64,000 bases of DNA from W0P28-013 sp051878315 (GTDB taxonomy: Bacteria; Bacteroidota; Bacteroidia; Bacteroidales; Paludibacteraceae): assembly GCA_051878315.1 (NCBI GenBank), contig JBJEJW010000067.1, positions 1-64,000 on the forward strand, read 5' to 3'. Each line of letters starts with the position of its first letter. The stretch's first letter is position 1. The translations under genes and the position numbers were made by a program. Below the pieces are notes generated by a model. The model was not told where the DNA came from and did no database searches. It saw only the letters and a program-made list of their open reading frames with translations. Below, in pieces: positions 12,601 to 21,200 of this stretch.

Positions 12601-13428
12601 GCCCCACTTTTTGTTGTTGACATACAATTCGTCAATTTTTGAGCTATAGATGAGTTCCACATCGTCCACATAGAGCGAGTTGCCGTCGTATAAGCCGCTG
12701 GTCGCGCGGAAGTTCGGATAGTTACCTGCCGAAAATATGACATTGCATTTGGTCGGTTTCTCGTTGCTGTTGTAGTAAATTGGCACTTTTATCAATGTCC
12801 AATCGTTGTAGGCTTTTTTCTCTTTTACCCAACCTTCGGCTATCTGCGTGGCGTAGGTCGAGGTAGTACATTCGTTACCGTCGGTGGCTTGGCGTATGTC
12901 CGATTCTTCGTCGGTGTGCGATACCGAGGTACATTTGCCGTTTTTACCCTTGTACGAGGTGCCTTGCGCGGTCCCTGTCCACGAATAGAAAACGATGTTG
13001 TAATACTCTTTATCGACGTTGGCGCCGGTGCGTTTTATCCACACAAACAGCGAGTCGGGACGATAGGTGAAACTGATGCCGCCGCTAGTGCCGGCTGTGG
13101 CTTCGCTCACTTTTGTCAAACTTTCGATGTAAACCCAAGGCTGACCGAGTGCAAAATAACCCGGCGATGTTTCGACGATACCGGCGGCGCCTATCGCTTG
13201 GTCTTGAGCCATGGCGCTGTAGTTGCCTGTGTGACCGGCTTCGCGGTGTGCAAAGTTAAATTTGAAACCAAATTGTGTTACGTTCGAAAAATTCCAATTT
13301 GATGGTTGTATATTGCCGTCGAACTGGGCACCGTCCCACTCCTCGAAACTGCTGTTGGGCAGTTGCTGAGCCGTGCCGATACCGATGGTGGCAAGTACTA
13401 AAATTATTGTGAAAATATAGCGTTTCAT
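3610..13428 (-). CDS. Giant secreted protein of cadherin-like beta-sandwich repeats with two PCMD-like modules
   Basis: 3272 residues, beginning with a signal peptide (MKRYIFTIILVLATIGIGTAQQ). Residues about 22-260 resemble the PCMD putative carbohydrate-metabolism module (LPNSSFEEWD start). A second copy starts at QDTIPNPNFEEWS in mid-protein. The rest is about 30 divergent modules of 75-90 residues with the pattern (S)xNAxLxxIxxNGxxxxxFxPxxxxYxxxLPxGTTxLPxI, then VTAENGxxxTYxxxF. This is typical of cadherin-like beta-sandwich domains (PF12733 type). The C-terminal 80 residues (SIGLFDTAGRLI, then KVIAQGKFIY) resemble a T9SS sorting domain, so surface display is likely. It starts 51 bp after the 969-residue secreted protein, so the two are probably co-transcribed. 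Ligand unknown; adhesion or glycan binding is inferred from the module types. Confidence 0.85.
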   Translation of the reverse strand: MKRYIFTIILVLATIGIGTAQQLPNSSFEEWDGAQFDGNIQPSNWNFSNVTQFGFKFNFAHREAGHTGNYSAMAQDQAIGAAGIVETSPGYFALGQPWVYIESLTKVSEATAGTSGGISFTYRPDSLFVWIKRTGANVDKEYYNIVFYSWTGTAQGTSYKGKNGKCTSVSHTDEESDIRQATDGNECTTSTYATQIAEGWVKEKKAYNDWTLIKVPIYYNSNEKPTKCNVIFSAGNYPNFRATSGLYDGNSLYVDDVELIYSSKIDELYVNNKKWGAFDPSKENGEEQTYALGLGATDIPDIFAKRGVGSITNCKGTTANFSGRVLSGSEITIDKTGATVGGNPVTITVKSEDGKKTSVYKIKFVAEQSSNSRPASISYTVNGVTTAIPNFSGYITNYNIELPYGTTEAPVIDPATNVVKGDDGQTIVVTQATSPTGTAVVKVTAANGATSTYTIVFSVGLLTDNTLQNILIGGSSLPGFSPTKTNYTVELPLGTTVLPAITPVSAYANGEQTITVTDGTTITGDNCSGTYNIAVKAPGNSTVRTYKLSFKITASTYSYLQDLQLDGVTIANWEPENVFTYYVSLPLGTTVIPAITWTKGDSYQTVTSDASSISGTDGTYKITVTAASGAQTIYKIVFTTAKSSVSTLNGIYLDGTLLPGFAPSTLNYAYELPIGTTTLPSITCTKGDAYQSDPAIMTNGINGTTRIIVQAQDGSTSTYTIVFSVKQANSTALKDLSVAGYPFDFDANTLEYSILLNRGTTTLPTITYVPDDEFQKITQKDGGVNGDTKITVKAQTGATATYIIHFAVAQSSNAALDDIQVNGTSIDDFDSETLAYAIELAAGTTALPTITYTKGDYAQTVQIIKGDLNGTTLLQVTAEDGTLRTYSLTFSVLKSANAFLNGIFIDGEPLVGFDQEIFNYTYILDTTIIKSCPVITVDKNTGQSISIVKPQLLGTATIVVTPEVGTPNTYKIQFTDRALKTDSRLNNILLDGIALVNFDRDVLQYAITLPDGTTVTPVITPVKSDESQQTLVATNGLNATSYITVTAENGDQSTYALTFTLSKSDDATLRSIKLDGIEIPGFDKNTFAYVNTLPIGAVHAPAMTFEGNADGQTYIVSEPTLTGTAQIIVTAADRISQNIYTITHTASERSDANIQGIELNGAPITGFAPNTYDYIVATNAHAAAPDLTLTIDSTQYIAIADGGLNGSQIVVTAENGTQNSYYLGYDLQPGNDVMLRDLQIYNGDEFASVAGFAPDQYFYTDSLAWRTKAVPSIHAIGNSQGQTITIYYGAVNDTTTVRVTAEDGIHYADYHILFAVRQSAQTALENLMVDDAELQPEFDAAILDYTAVLPYGTTGVPTIRWEQGKEGQLTVTEQRIVVAEAGLRDTTHITVIAENGDTRTYNITFKVEESTQDNALNYYVVDGIGMFTDLNAIIELPYGSTVMPEITCFKKYKEQTVLIDNGGIYAPTTITVKANRADVADAVYTLRPTIAKAQAALTSISVNGQDIDNFAPDKYQYIVSVDNAAGEQPTLNYTCDNTTASVEDITTTTKYAIIPVSGKDDNSTAVYTVYYFYTQDTIPNPNFEEWSAAATYTSANKPTGWTTIADIADATEIKSSFTIAGLPIGSLITKGTYKPDQEVTQNGDQVVLKTVYSSVLAGSVPGVITLGEMTATLNDGSSSTSVFGGIPFRNTPDAVSIRYNPVSNSNVTAMHFAFSYNNGNYLKEFYDSNFSNTWKTKEVSLLDNTIETPALMNIIINSCESENSSMLQSKAASEVLIDWVRFAYNSQIANIYVNGQATSGFQGKYDGGWIQAVKIDADLQGAPVLTFEGVTRDQEYTYSYGDEQENCSGDYKTRVVNITSKAEDGTLSRYIVNLNRPLSANADLQSIIINGDTLNGFAAKTFNYTINVANGTVLTPDITAIRGSMHQTIRFATNGLNDTIIVTAENGFEQRYVLTFAEQHSNDATLADIAIEGDHSDFTFDAATDNYEVRLGANATLPKVTYQKRSDGQSVTLSAADTTRLIVTAENGIDTKTYTIRFVWDHTATSGKLANLAVVANQPLQGFDKDLFDYHYNTNEQPATICERLDATDTITQTIAGDSVIWYVRGTESHTYKLTFDRTPDNNTDLATILVNGTELSNFNVNINEYFVETNRPVVVHAIQSTETQHITAQFELYDAPAQNGAFAKALFTVTAEDGLTQNVTTVYLRHIKSDNALLAAIMLNGDTLRATAPTYTADRDFAPNAFNYNITLHCANPKIEEPAMPHLTFVAGDAGQTIQLEYNGLNATSYITVTAEDQTENIYTLNFVSEKSGNADLTGIAVNNVAINDFQPNITAYEVTLTQNAVPEISYTTADRFQQQIELTINLSQAVYTVTAENGTTKTYTVRFNAPTGSHNALLNQLEVDAQPLADFAPETTFYSVLLPAGTETLPSIGAILGEATQTVVINYNDGLRDTTDIVVTAGDGYTQQIYQIYFDVALSDNSLLDMIYLRGDSLLMDNDYFTADRDFETNQQVYNIVLPIGTRTLPNISYTKGDKWQTITVDTTSYDTYAATIILDVIAEKGNSTQYTLNFVIEKSAIDTLNNIYLTINGIEEALAVAGTNYTADNAFAGTTEDYHLTWQVGTRDIVTITYDPGDTYQTVEVLRQLTALTDTAVIRVTAENGNERTYTIYSQLLLSTIDSLKNIFFNDIPFAAFDADTHVYNITLPHGSTTLPIITWEQGDAYQSVELDSLFTDMNGHYTLTVTAENGNVTTYTFNIEVAKSSNALLNNILTNGIGINGFIDEKTDYTITLPYGTTTIPEITWETGDDGQTVVLVSNGTIDSGVQIIVTAEDGTTTMTYSLTFAVALSDNALLNNIFIGGEALDSLATGFVVDATFESQQYEYNVVFPYGTKTLPAITWEAQLPDSEYKSITLTNADDALHGTSVITVVSQDELQANDYMLHFSVALSDNNKLNDLYFEGIVYPDFDPLFNPDTTEYKLLFELGSSERNFPTLDNVRYVKGDEDQTVTLSYASMQQDTVITNATIELQHPGIVQRQQDGNIVYDTIAAGTLVTVAAGDTLRTTIDTDNRAIILVSVQAQNGATNVYVVSSTIAKSNNSLLKDLVINGVSLKNFEPETFDYTYIILRGSALPTIEGIAMLPDKQSVEYGENATNANIKYIYCIAEDGSSSAYTITFVESDSNPGDEPTLEDVCWTALGGGAFKASTSRNGVSIGLFDTAGRLITLREVPLVDPNDNICEPGAAGVIFQLQRTGKVLIYAFYYNGKKVIAQGKFIY

Positions 13429-13479
13429 AGAATGTGTATTTAATTGATTTACAGAATTGAACCTGACTTTGCCGTTATA

Positions 13480-16389
13480 CTATTCGGCGGTTATGTTTAC
13501 CGGTATTTCTACCGTGATGATTTCGCACAACTCCAAATTGGCAGGTGTGAAAGTGGCTCGCAATGTCCAAATGCAGGCTTGGAGTTCTGTTGGCATCGAA
13601 GCGTCGAACTCCCAAGTGCCGGCTACTGAAGCGTCGGTATGTACCCGACTGCGAATTTCGCTCAAAGCAATGTTGCTGCCTGCCGGTATGTTGATAGGCT
13701 CGGTGGCGGCGAAAAAATTGGCGCGCGTTTTGCGCAACACAATGCTGAAGACAACTTCGTCGGCCGGTAAATAATTGTCGTTACCGGCTTGTGTGGCACT
13801 GATGACCAATTCGGTGCCGAGCGCAGCCGTCGTGGCTGTGATGTCGAGCGCATTGTTGCTGCCGAGCGATGCGTAGGCCGCGCCACTGCCTGTTAGCGTG
13901 TAAGTAACCGTAAGGCCCGAAGTGGCATAGGCATCAAGGCTGATGCTGTCCATCACGCCCAAACTATCAGGCATCGACCACACGATGCGCTGCGCTTTGC
14001 GCAACACGTTGATGGCTATCGAGTCGGTGGCGTTGTCGTACAAGGCCTGATTGTAAGGCACAAAGGTAATTTCGTACTTCACGCCATTGCCTGCGTTGGG
14101 TATAATGTTTTTGTTGGTCCACATAAAGTCGCCCGCTATGATGTCGCCGCTTGTGGTAGTGGCTTGTCCGCCTACCAATGCTACATCAATCAGTGGTTGC
14201 TCGTAAGTGATGTCGTTACCGGCGGTGGGTAACATCAGTGTGGGTACGCCTCTGAAAATACGCATAGTCAGCGTTATCGGTGTGGCATCTTCGTATTGGT
14301 CGTTGCCTGGACAACGTGCTGTGATGGTTACCACTGTGTCGGCTTGCAGATAAACAAGCTTGTTAGTGGCATCCAATGTCAGAATAGTTTCGTCTGAAAT
14401 CTCGTAGGTGATGGGCAACCCCGACACGGGATTGACTTCGTTCAACGTCCATGTTTGCGTGGTGGCTACCGAGTCGCGCAATGCCCAACTGAGGTTTTGC
14501 GTGCGCTTGCTCACCGTGGTGTTGATAGGAATGTCCAAATAACCGTCTTTTTCGTTACCTATTCTCAAAGTTTCGGTGTCGCTCGCGATGGCTGTCGGCG
14601 TGTATTTTACATGTACGTCGATGGTGCCGTAGTCGCCGCAATCGTTACCAATGGTGGTGGGTGTTACCGAAAATTCGGGATTGTCGCTAACGATTTTGGC
14701 GTTTACTATATCCTGAATGTTCGAATATGCCACTTTGACGGTCTTTGTGGTGGTGGTGCCATACTGCGCCTCGATGTCCATACTGCTGACGTTGGCTTCC
14801 AAAAAGTGGGCGCGCGTTACTTGGACGTTTTTGAAATATTTTTTGCCGGTGGCGCCGGTTTCGGTGTATAACTGAATTTTGGTGGCGTTGCGATCCAATT
14901 CGAATGGTCCAAACTGATAATAGGTATCTTTTTTGCTGAATTTGCAGGTGCCTATTTTTTCTATCCACGAACCATTGACATATTGTTTAACGTAAAGGTC
15001 GCCGCCCCAAAATAACGCAATATCCACACATTTGGCATCGAATGTCAATGCTCCGGCGGGACTGCCGTCGAGCGTGTATTCTTTATTGCTGATGGTCGAA
15101 AAATTGCGTTCGGTGGCATCGTCAAGCACAAACGGCTCGTCGAGGCAACTTGCGTTGGGGTCGCGCACGCGTATGGTGCGGGTGTACGAAGTGCCGGCGT
15201 ATGTTTCGTTGCCGACCTGTACGGCTTTGATGGTGGCTGTGCCGACGTTCGATGTCGATATTGTCAGCACGTCGCCCGACAACGATACCACATTGTTGGC
15301 GTTATCTATCAATTCGTAGGTGATGGGCAACCCTACCGACGAGGTGGCGGTGAGTGTCGTGGCTGCATCGCCCCACTTAAAGTTAAGCCCTTGTGTCCAA
15401 CTGATTTTTTGGGTCAGCAGGTTGGTAACTTCCAAATGTAGCGTGTCGCGCACTTCGGCGTACGTCTCGTTGCCGGCTTGGTAGGCGATAATGTCGGCTG
15501 TGCCGGCGGCTACCGCTATCAGTTGGCCGTTCTCGATTTTCAGTACCGATTCGTCGGTCGATTTCAATTCGGTGAAATCCAAACCGCTCGATACTTGTAC
15601 GAACGGACTCTCGATGATGTCGCCGCGGGAGAGCATGGTTACGCTCTCGTCCCACCAACTGATGTATTGCTGAATGGAATCGCCTGTGCCTTTTAGCGTA
15701 ATGGTTGCCCATTCCGATTTGTCGTCGTTTGATACGGTTACGATGGCCGTTTTCTCGCCCTTGGTCTGTGGGTGAAAATCGACGGTTATCTCTTCCGAAC
15801 CGTAGTTGCAGAGCGATGCGTTGATGCTCATTGGCGCAATGGTATCCTCAGAAGAAATGCTGAAGTCGGTGGCGTTGTCGATGGACAGCGTGAGCGTATC
15901 AACATTGCTCCAATTGATGGTGAATTTCGTGTCGGTTGACGAACTTTCTACCGCTAACGTGCCACATTCCACCGGATTTGCCGACGACTCGACGTAAGTG
16001 GCTTGGGTAACTTTGACGTTTTTAATGTATTTGTTTAGGGTACCTGAACTCTTAAATTTGATTTGAGTGGCTTTGACATCCAAAGTCATAGTATATGTCT
16101 GAAAACTTGTAGTAAGACTACTTGTGGTGCTTACTTCTGTTTCTGTGCCGTTAACCGTTTGCGAAACAATAATCTTGGGATTACTCGCCCAACTTGATGA
16201 CGATTTTGCTTCAAAAGTAAGAGTGGCGGCGGGCCCTGTGAGAGTGTATGTTTTAGTGTCTGTGTTTATGGTTCCAAAAGTAACTTGATCAGGAGCGTCG
16301 AGTACATAACATTCCGCCCAAGTTTGTGGCGCAAAACCGGTCAGGAGCAGCAGTATGGTCGCTATGATAAGTGTGCAATTTTTTTTCAT
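13480..16389 (-). CDS. Large secreted protein with Ig-like (Big/ASH-type) domains
   Basis: 969 residues with a clear signal peptide (MKKNCTLIIATILLLLTGFA, cleaved near QTWA-EC). Two related modules (about residues 26-140 and 415-530) share the pattern LDxPxxxxFxTIxxxxYTL and KxYxKNVxVTxAxxxE. Each is followed by beta-sandwich segments resembling ASH-type domains (ITVDFHPQTKGEKTAIVTVSND) and bacterial Ig-like stretches (QxISWxxxxxxxxWGDxxxxLTATSSVGLPITYEL). No catalytic motif and no clear T9SS sorting domain are seen at the C-terminus, which ends in beta-strand sequence. It probably works with the giant protein encoded 51 bp downstream. Function unknown; a structural or adhesive surface role is an inference. 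Confidence 0.8.
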   Translation of the reverse strand: MKKNCTLIIATILLLLTGFAPQTWAECYVLDAPDQVTFGTINTDTKTYTLTGPAATLTFEAKSSSSWASNPKIIVSQTVNGTETEVSTTSSLTTSFQTYTMTLDVKATQIKFKSSGTLNKYIKNVKVTQATYVESSANPVECGTLAVESSSTDTKFTINWSNVDTLTLSIDNATDFSISSEDTIAPMSINASLCNYGSEEITVDFHPQTKGEKTAIVTVSNDDKSEWATITLKGTGDSIQQYISWWDESVTMLSRGDIIESPFVQVSSGLDFTELKSTDESVLKIENGQLIAVAAGTADIIAYQAGNETYAEVRDTLHLEVTNLLTQKISWTQGLNFKWGDAATTLTATSSVGLPITYELIDNANNVVSLSGDVLTISTSNVGTATIKAVQVGNETYAGTSYTRTIRVRDPNASCLDEPFVLDDATERNFSTISNKEYTLDGSPAGALTFDAKCVDIALFWGGDLYVKQYVNGSWIEKIGTCKFSKKDTYYQFGPFELDRNATKIQLYTETGATGKKYFKNVQVTRAHFLEANVSSMDIEAQYGTTTTKTVKVAYSNIQDIVNAKIVSDNPEFSVTPTTIGNDCGDYGTIDVHVKYTPTAIASDTETLRIGNEKDGYLDIPINTTVSKRTQNLSWALRDSVATTQTWTLNEVNPVSGLPITYEISDETILTLDATNKLVYLQADTVVTITARCPGNDQYEDATPITLTMRIFRGVPTLMLPTAGNDITYEQPLIDVALVGGQATTTSGDIIAGDFMWTNKNIIPNAGNGVKYEITFVPYNQALYDNATDSIAINVLRKAQRIVWSMPDSLGVMDSISLDAYATSGLTVTYTLTGSGAAYASLGSNNALDITATTAALGTELVISATQAGNDNYLPADEVVFSIVLRKTRANFFAATEPINIPAGSNIALSEIRSRVHTDASVAGTWEFDASMPTELQACIWTLRATFTPANLELCEIITVEIPVNITAE

Positions 16390-16510
16390 GTTTGTTAATT
16401 TGTTTTTTGTTGAGAAATAAAATTATTTCTGTGTTGGGTGTTGCGCATACGCACAAAACCGTCATGCCCAACGTGCCGAAGCAGGTGGGCGTGCAATCAA
16501 CGGAAATAAT

Positions 16511-16879
16511 TTAACCGGAATAGAGTGAAATGCGCACCAAATGGCGCTGTGGAAGGTCTTTCGTTGCCTCCATCAGGCGACGGAGGTTGGCAAGGTTGGT
16601 CGCTACATAGGCTGCAAATGCTTGGAGCGCTTGTCGGGTGAGTTGGTGTGCATTGGCGCACATACGGCACAATGCCAAACAGATACGCTCACGTTCGTGG
16701 CGACAAGGCGGAGTGTCGTGGCCGGCACTCGTCGCATAGCAGTACACTATGTGCGACGGCATTTTTACCGAACAAAACATCTCGTTATGCAGGCTGGCAA
16801 AACTTGCCCAGAAAAACCAATAGACAAGCCCGTTGTAAAGGGTCAGAATGATATTTTTGACAAAATGTATAGCACGCAT
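16511..16879 (-). CDS. Possible small membrane protein, unrecognised
   Basis: 122 codons on the minus strand. The first 30 residues are hydrophobic (IILTLYNGLVYWFFWASFASL), followed by a Cys- and His-containing segment (CYATSAGHDTPPCRHERERI) and a helical tail. I do not recognise the family. Support comes mainly from position: a perfect -7 element at 16900-16907 would start a transcript just before this ATG. An overlapping plus-strand ORF (16541-16960) is open too, so the coding strand is uncertain. It could instead be the leader of the 969-residue gene 121 bp downstream. Confidence 0.35.
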   Translation of the reverse strand: MRAIHFVKNIILTLYNGLVYWFFWASFASLHNEMFCSVKMPSHIVYCYATSAGHDTPPCRHERERICLALCRMCANAHQLTRQALQAFAAYVATNLANLRRLMEATKDLPQRHLVRISLYSG

Positions 16880-16899
16880 AGGCTAATCATTTTACACTG

Positions 16900-16907
16900 C
16901 AAAGATA
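16900..16907 (-). promoter_or_regulatory. -7 promoter element facing the 16511-16879 ORF
   Basis: Minus strand TATCTTTG followed by CAG, a perfect TAnnTTTG. No TTTG at the ideal distance is seen upstream; GTTG occurs at a short 16-bp spacing. Confidence 0.5.
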
Positions 16908-17222
16908 GAATTTTATTTTTTATCAACCTAAAATATGTTGCAAAAAATGCACTATGCTAAATTTATGCGCTGATAATCATAGTGTTAACTCAATGCAAAT
17001 AGTTAAATTGTGTTAATTTTTAGCGTTTGTAGGTGGGTGTATGTAGCGTTTTTTGAGGGTGTTTCTGGTGGCAAATCGTCAATTTTTTGCGTTTTGTATG
17101 TGTGTACGCTTATATATAATATGGTGTTGCGATGAAAGATGCCTGGCCATGTCTTTGGTGTCGATTGTTTTGTCAAAAGTGCCTGTTTGCTGTTTTTGAT
17201 GTAAAAAAACGCATTTTTTTTA

Positions 17223-17252
17223 TTTATGTCAAAAAATAATTTAGTAACTTTG
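17223..17252 (+). promoter_or_regulatory. Promoter of the beta-propeller/amidase operon
   Basis: TAACTTTG at 17245-17252 is a perfect -7 element. A weak -33 (TTTA, 17223-17226) lies 18 bp upstream. The leader to the ATG at 17368 is about 110 nt. Confidence 0.6.
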
Positions 17253-17367
17253 TCCTTAGGAAAGTTGTGGTGGTCAAGTGCTCGATGTTTATTGCTGATG
17301 GAGATTTTTGTTACTTGCCAAGTTGTCGAGCGATTTTATTTTTGTTAAACCTTAAAAACTGATATAT

Positions 17368-18273
17368 ATGAAAATCAAACAGTATCTTTTGTTTTCGGCA
17401 TTTTTGCCGATGTTTGTTTGCGCCCAAATCGAAATTGAATCCATCGAAGAGGTAGCCAAAGCAACGCAACCGATTTTTTCGGCAAATGGCGATTTTTTGT
17501 TGCTGTCGGATGTCAATGGTAAAAAGGGTTTGTTTGTATACGATATGGCTATGCGCCAAACGACATTTATTGAGGATACCGAAGAGGCTGAGCCCGATGC
17601 CGTGTTGTCGGAAGGCGGTACGACGGTGGCTTTTCGTCAAGTAGCCTACAAAAATCACAAGCCTTATACGTCGATAAAGGCTAAAAATATGAAGACCGGC
17701 ACGCTGTATGAGATTGATGCACCGAGCGAACGACGTCATGCATTCGCATTTGCCGGCGGTAAGGTGAAAGTGGCAAAACGTACCACTATTCGTTCTGTGC
17801 GCATACTGACCGATGTGCGCAAGGTGGAACACGAATATGTGCTCACGATTGAGGATATGGATTTGGTACTATACGATGGTAACAAGCGTCGCGTGCTGAA
17901 TCCGCAAGGAAAAGGTAGTTATATTTGGGAGCGCATTTCGCCTGACCAAAAACACATTGTGTATATGGCGCTACACAAAGATTGCCATACATTTGTGGCC
18001 GATATCGATGGTAGCAACCCGATTGATTTGGGCTATATTGGCGCACCGGTGTGGTATGGTAACGATATGATAGTTGGTATGCTCGATTTGGACGATGGTC
18101 AAACGGTGGTGAAATCGGAATTGGTGGCTATTCGCATCGATGGCACGCATCGCCAAGTACTATCGACACCTCAACAGCAACATGCCATGTGTCCGTCGGC
18201 TAATGCCAATGCAGCAGCCATCGCTTTTGAAAATGATGGTAAAATTTATCTTTTGAAAATCAAGAAACAATAA
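17368..18273 (+). CDS. Exported TolB/PD40-like beta-propeller protein
   Basis: 301 residues with a signal peptide (MKIKQYLLFSAFLPMFVCAQ). The remainder shows repeated blade-like segments typical of TolB/PD40 propellers: QPIFSANGDFLLLSDVNGKKGLFVYD, SPDQKHIVYMALHKDCHTFVADIDG and SANANAAAIAFENDGKIYLL. That is probably one propeller in the periplasm or on the surface. No catalytic residues are apparent, so a binding or scaffold role is likely. Its stop lies 23 bp before the amidase start, so it is co-transcribed with the amidase and may help that protein bind or fold. Family-level call only. Confidence 0.75.
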   Translation: MKIKQYLLFSAFLPMFVCAQIEIESIEEVAKATQPIFSANGDFLLLSDVNGKKGLFVYDMAMRQTTFIEDTEEAEPDAVLSEGGTTVAFRQVAYKNHKPYTSIKAKNMKTGTLYEIDAPSERRHAFAFAGGKVKVAKRTTIRSVRILTDVRKVEHEYVLTIEDMDLVLYDGNKRRVLNPQGKGSYIWERISPDQKHIVYMALHKDCHTFVADIDGSNPIDLGYIGAPVWYGNDMIVGMLDLDDGQTVVKSELVAIRIDGTHRQVLSTPQQQHAMCPSANANAAAIAFENDGKIYLLKIKKQ

Positions 18274-18296
18274 CTCTCGACTTCATTGATACGGAT

Positions 18297-21200
18297 ATGA
18301 AACGCATAGTTGTTTTAGTTGGCTTAACCATGTTGCTGGCAGTGTCGGTGTGTGGTGTTACGCCTACAATTTATATTAACCCTGGTCATGGAGGATACAA
18401 CGCTCAAAACGACCGAAACATTGCTACGATTCCGTATGCTTTAGACGATACACTTGGTTTTTGGGAATCGACGGCGAATCTCACTAAAGGTCTTTATCTG
18501 AAGCAGTTGCTTGAAGCATGTGGTTTCACAGTGTATATTTCGCGTACTGATAATCGTAGCGGTTACCGCGACGATCCGTCACTTGGTACGGCCTATGGCG
18601 ACCGCCCGCTATCCACAATAGCGCGTGAAGCGAGTAGCAATGCCGATTTCTTTTTGTCTATACATAGTAATGCCGGTGGCGGAAGCGGTGCTGTGAACTA
18701 TTTGCTATTGATGCTTACCGGCACATCCGGTAGTGGCGATTGGGGTTCTTCGTTCAAATATGCCGAGGCTCAAACTGCCGCAACAACTTGTTGGCCGTAT
18801 CTCTACGACGGCAATGAACTTACCGAATGGACGAGCACATCGAAACGCATTATGTCGTACGAAACTTATACTGTCATTTCGCCAAATTATTTGACAATTC
18901 CCGGTTTTTTGTCGGAGGGAGAATTTCATGATTACAAACCCGAAACACACCGTTTGTTGAATAAAGATTATTGTAAATTGGAATCGTACCGATTCATGCA
19001 GTTTTTTTGCGATTATTATGGTGTGGCGCGTCCTTCGACAGGTGTTATTTGTGGCGATGTGCGCGATAGCGTGGAGATGACAAATGCACTCTACCTGACA
19101 CCAAAATCGGGTTCAAAAGATATTTATACTCCATTAAATGGCGTAACGGTACAACTTTATAATTCGAGCGATGTACTTGTCGATACGTACACTACCGATT
19201 CAAATTACAATGGTGTATATGTGTTTTGGGATGTGGCACCGGGTACTTATAAGTTGCGTTACACGGCAGCCAATCATCAATCGTTGGAGCAAATGGTAAC
19301 TGTAACAGCAGGCAATATAGCCACCAAAGAAGTGTTCTTGATAGAAGGCTCCGATCCTGTCCCGATAGAACCCATCGGAACGCTTTATCAAAAAATATTG
19401 TCAGAAGAGACTTGCGTTTGGCTGAATAATAAGACGATACGTCGTGCGCTGATATCGGTCGATAAAATGTATGTACTTACCGACGATAGTCGTATTGTGG
19501 CGGTAAATACGGTCGTAGGCGATAGCATTTCGGAATTGTCCACCGATGGTATTGTAGCAAGCGTATTGAAAGTGAGCGATATAGCCTTTACGTCCGACAA
19601 TGTACTGTTTGGTTGTACGCTCGATTCTACCTCATATACTCCGCAAAATAGTTGGCGTGTGTATAAATGGAATAGCGATGATGCGGCACCGGTGCAAGTG
19701 CTGGCATCGGCCACGACCGCCACGTCGGGTAACTATAATGGCGCTTATACGGGTTCGACATTTTGCGTGTCGGGCACAGCGGACAAATTCAAAATTTATA
19801 CTTGTGCACAAACAACCGGCGATTCAAAAAATACGCGCATTGTGTTGCACGATGGCACTTCGACTTTATACAATAAGAACGATGGCGTTTTGGTCGATGC
19901 TGTCGGTAGTGATGTGCGCATGGTGGCTTCGCCGTTTAGCGCAAATCAATTTTTTATTGATAGCAAAACGACATATCCGGTGCCATATACGTGTGTGTGG
20001 ACTACGGCCGAAGCTTTTACCGTTGGCGATAGTTTTGAGCGTGAAGATGTGGCGGTTTCGGGCGGAACGTTCTGCAAATATCAAGGTCATACACTCTATA
20101 TTACACCAACTTATGGTGAAAAATTGGGTGTTACTATCTACGAAGTAACCAGCGGTATGCAGTCGGCATCGGTGTTGGCAACTTTGTACCCGACGAGCGA
20201 GATTTTGCCGGTTGATGTTGGCTATATGACGGCTGCAGCCGAAGAGTATGGCACTGATTTGCGTGTTACACTTTTTGCACAAGGGCTTGGCATAGTGCGC
20301 TGGCAATTGTCGCAGACCGAATTTGCCGACGAAAGCGTTGCCGAACCGACGCTTGTACAAGGCGCAGATATTTATGCTTCGGAGTTGCAGATATCAAAAT
20401 CCGACAAGACTTACACTTTTTCGTTCTTGATTAACGAAAATGCTACCGATGTGGAATTACAACTGCTTTACGAAAACGAGTTAGTATTTCGTAAATCGTA
20501 TAGCGCTCAAACAAAAGGCGAGGTGTCAATCCAATTGGACGAAACAGAAATTGAATGGCCGGATTTCCACATAGCCACCGATATGACTTGGGCTGTGAAA
20601 GTGACGGCTCGTTCTGTTAATGTTGTTACGTTGCTTAACGATGAATCCCAGCATTATCAGTTGTATGCATCTTATGGCTTGGGTATTGATTGTAATAGCG
20701 AAAATGCAACTTTTGGACATATTTATGCGTTGAATTCAATAGCAGGCACTTGCGCTGCCGGTCGTACTACTGCTCAAGGTTTGTTTGCCTATAAGGCTGA
20801 TATGAGTCCGATAAATTCGTCGGCTTATACCGGCGGCATCACATGGGGAGCCAAAAATAGTCCTTATCGTTTGAGCGTGGCACCTGATGGCGATGTGTAT
20901 TTGTGCGATTGGTCTGATGCACATTCCGGCGTTTGGGTGGCTGATGCCAAGAATTTGTCAGGGAGTTTTGCTCCATTGTTCTCGGCTAATAGTACGTTGA
21001 GCAGTGGTATAGCCAAAACCACTATAGGCGATACCATTCATGGAAGCATTTCGTCGTGCTGTGTGTTAGGAGTCGGTGCCGATAAAGTGCTTTATACGCT
21101 TGACGAGGATTATATTGCACAAGGCAAAACACTCAATATCTTGAAATATAACATTGGTGAGAATTCCTCTTGGTCGCAAGCGCCATCTGGTTTCGCTTTC

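Larger units (their letters stand above)
16880..17367. other. AT-rich intergenic region with divergent promoters
   Basis: 488 bp without a convincing gene. It holds a minus-strand -7 element near its left end (16900-16907) and a plus-strand promoter near its right end (17223-17252) that leaves a leader of about 110 nt before the beta-propeller gene. The middle is AT-rich, with several GTTAA/TTAAC words at 16980-17020. I see no RNA gene or repeat family in it. Confidence 0.6.

Noticed and set aside
3610..13428. Idea that the giant protein is an assembly artefact of tandem repeats
   Set aside because: The modules differ clearly from each other at nucleotide and protein level and the frame is open throughout, so collapse or expansion by misassembly is unlikely.
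16541..16960. 139-codon plus ORF overlapping the 122-codon minus ORF
   Set aside because: It runs through the minus-strand promoter and has no promoter of its own; the minus frame fits the promoter better, though neither is certain.
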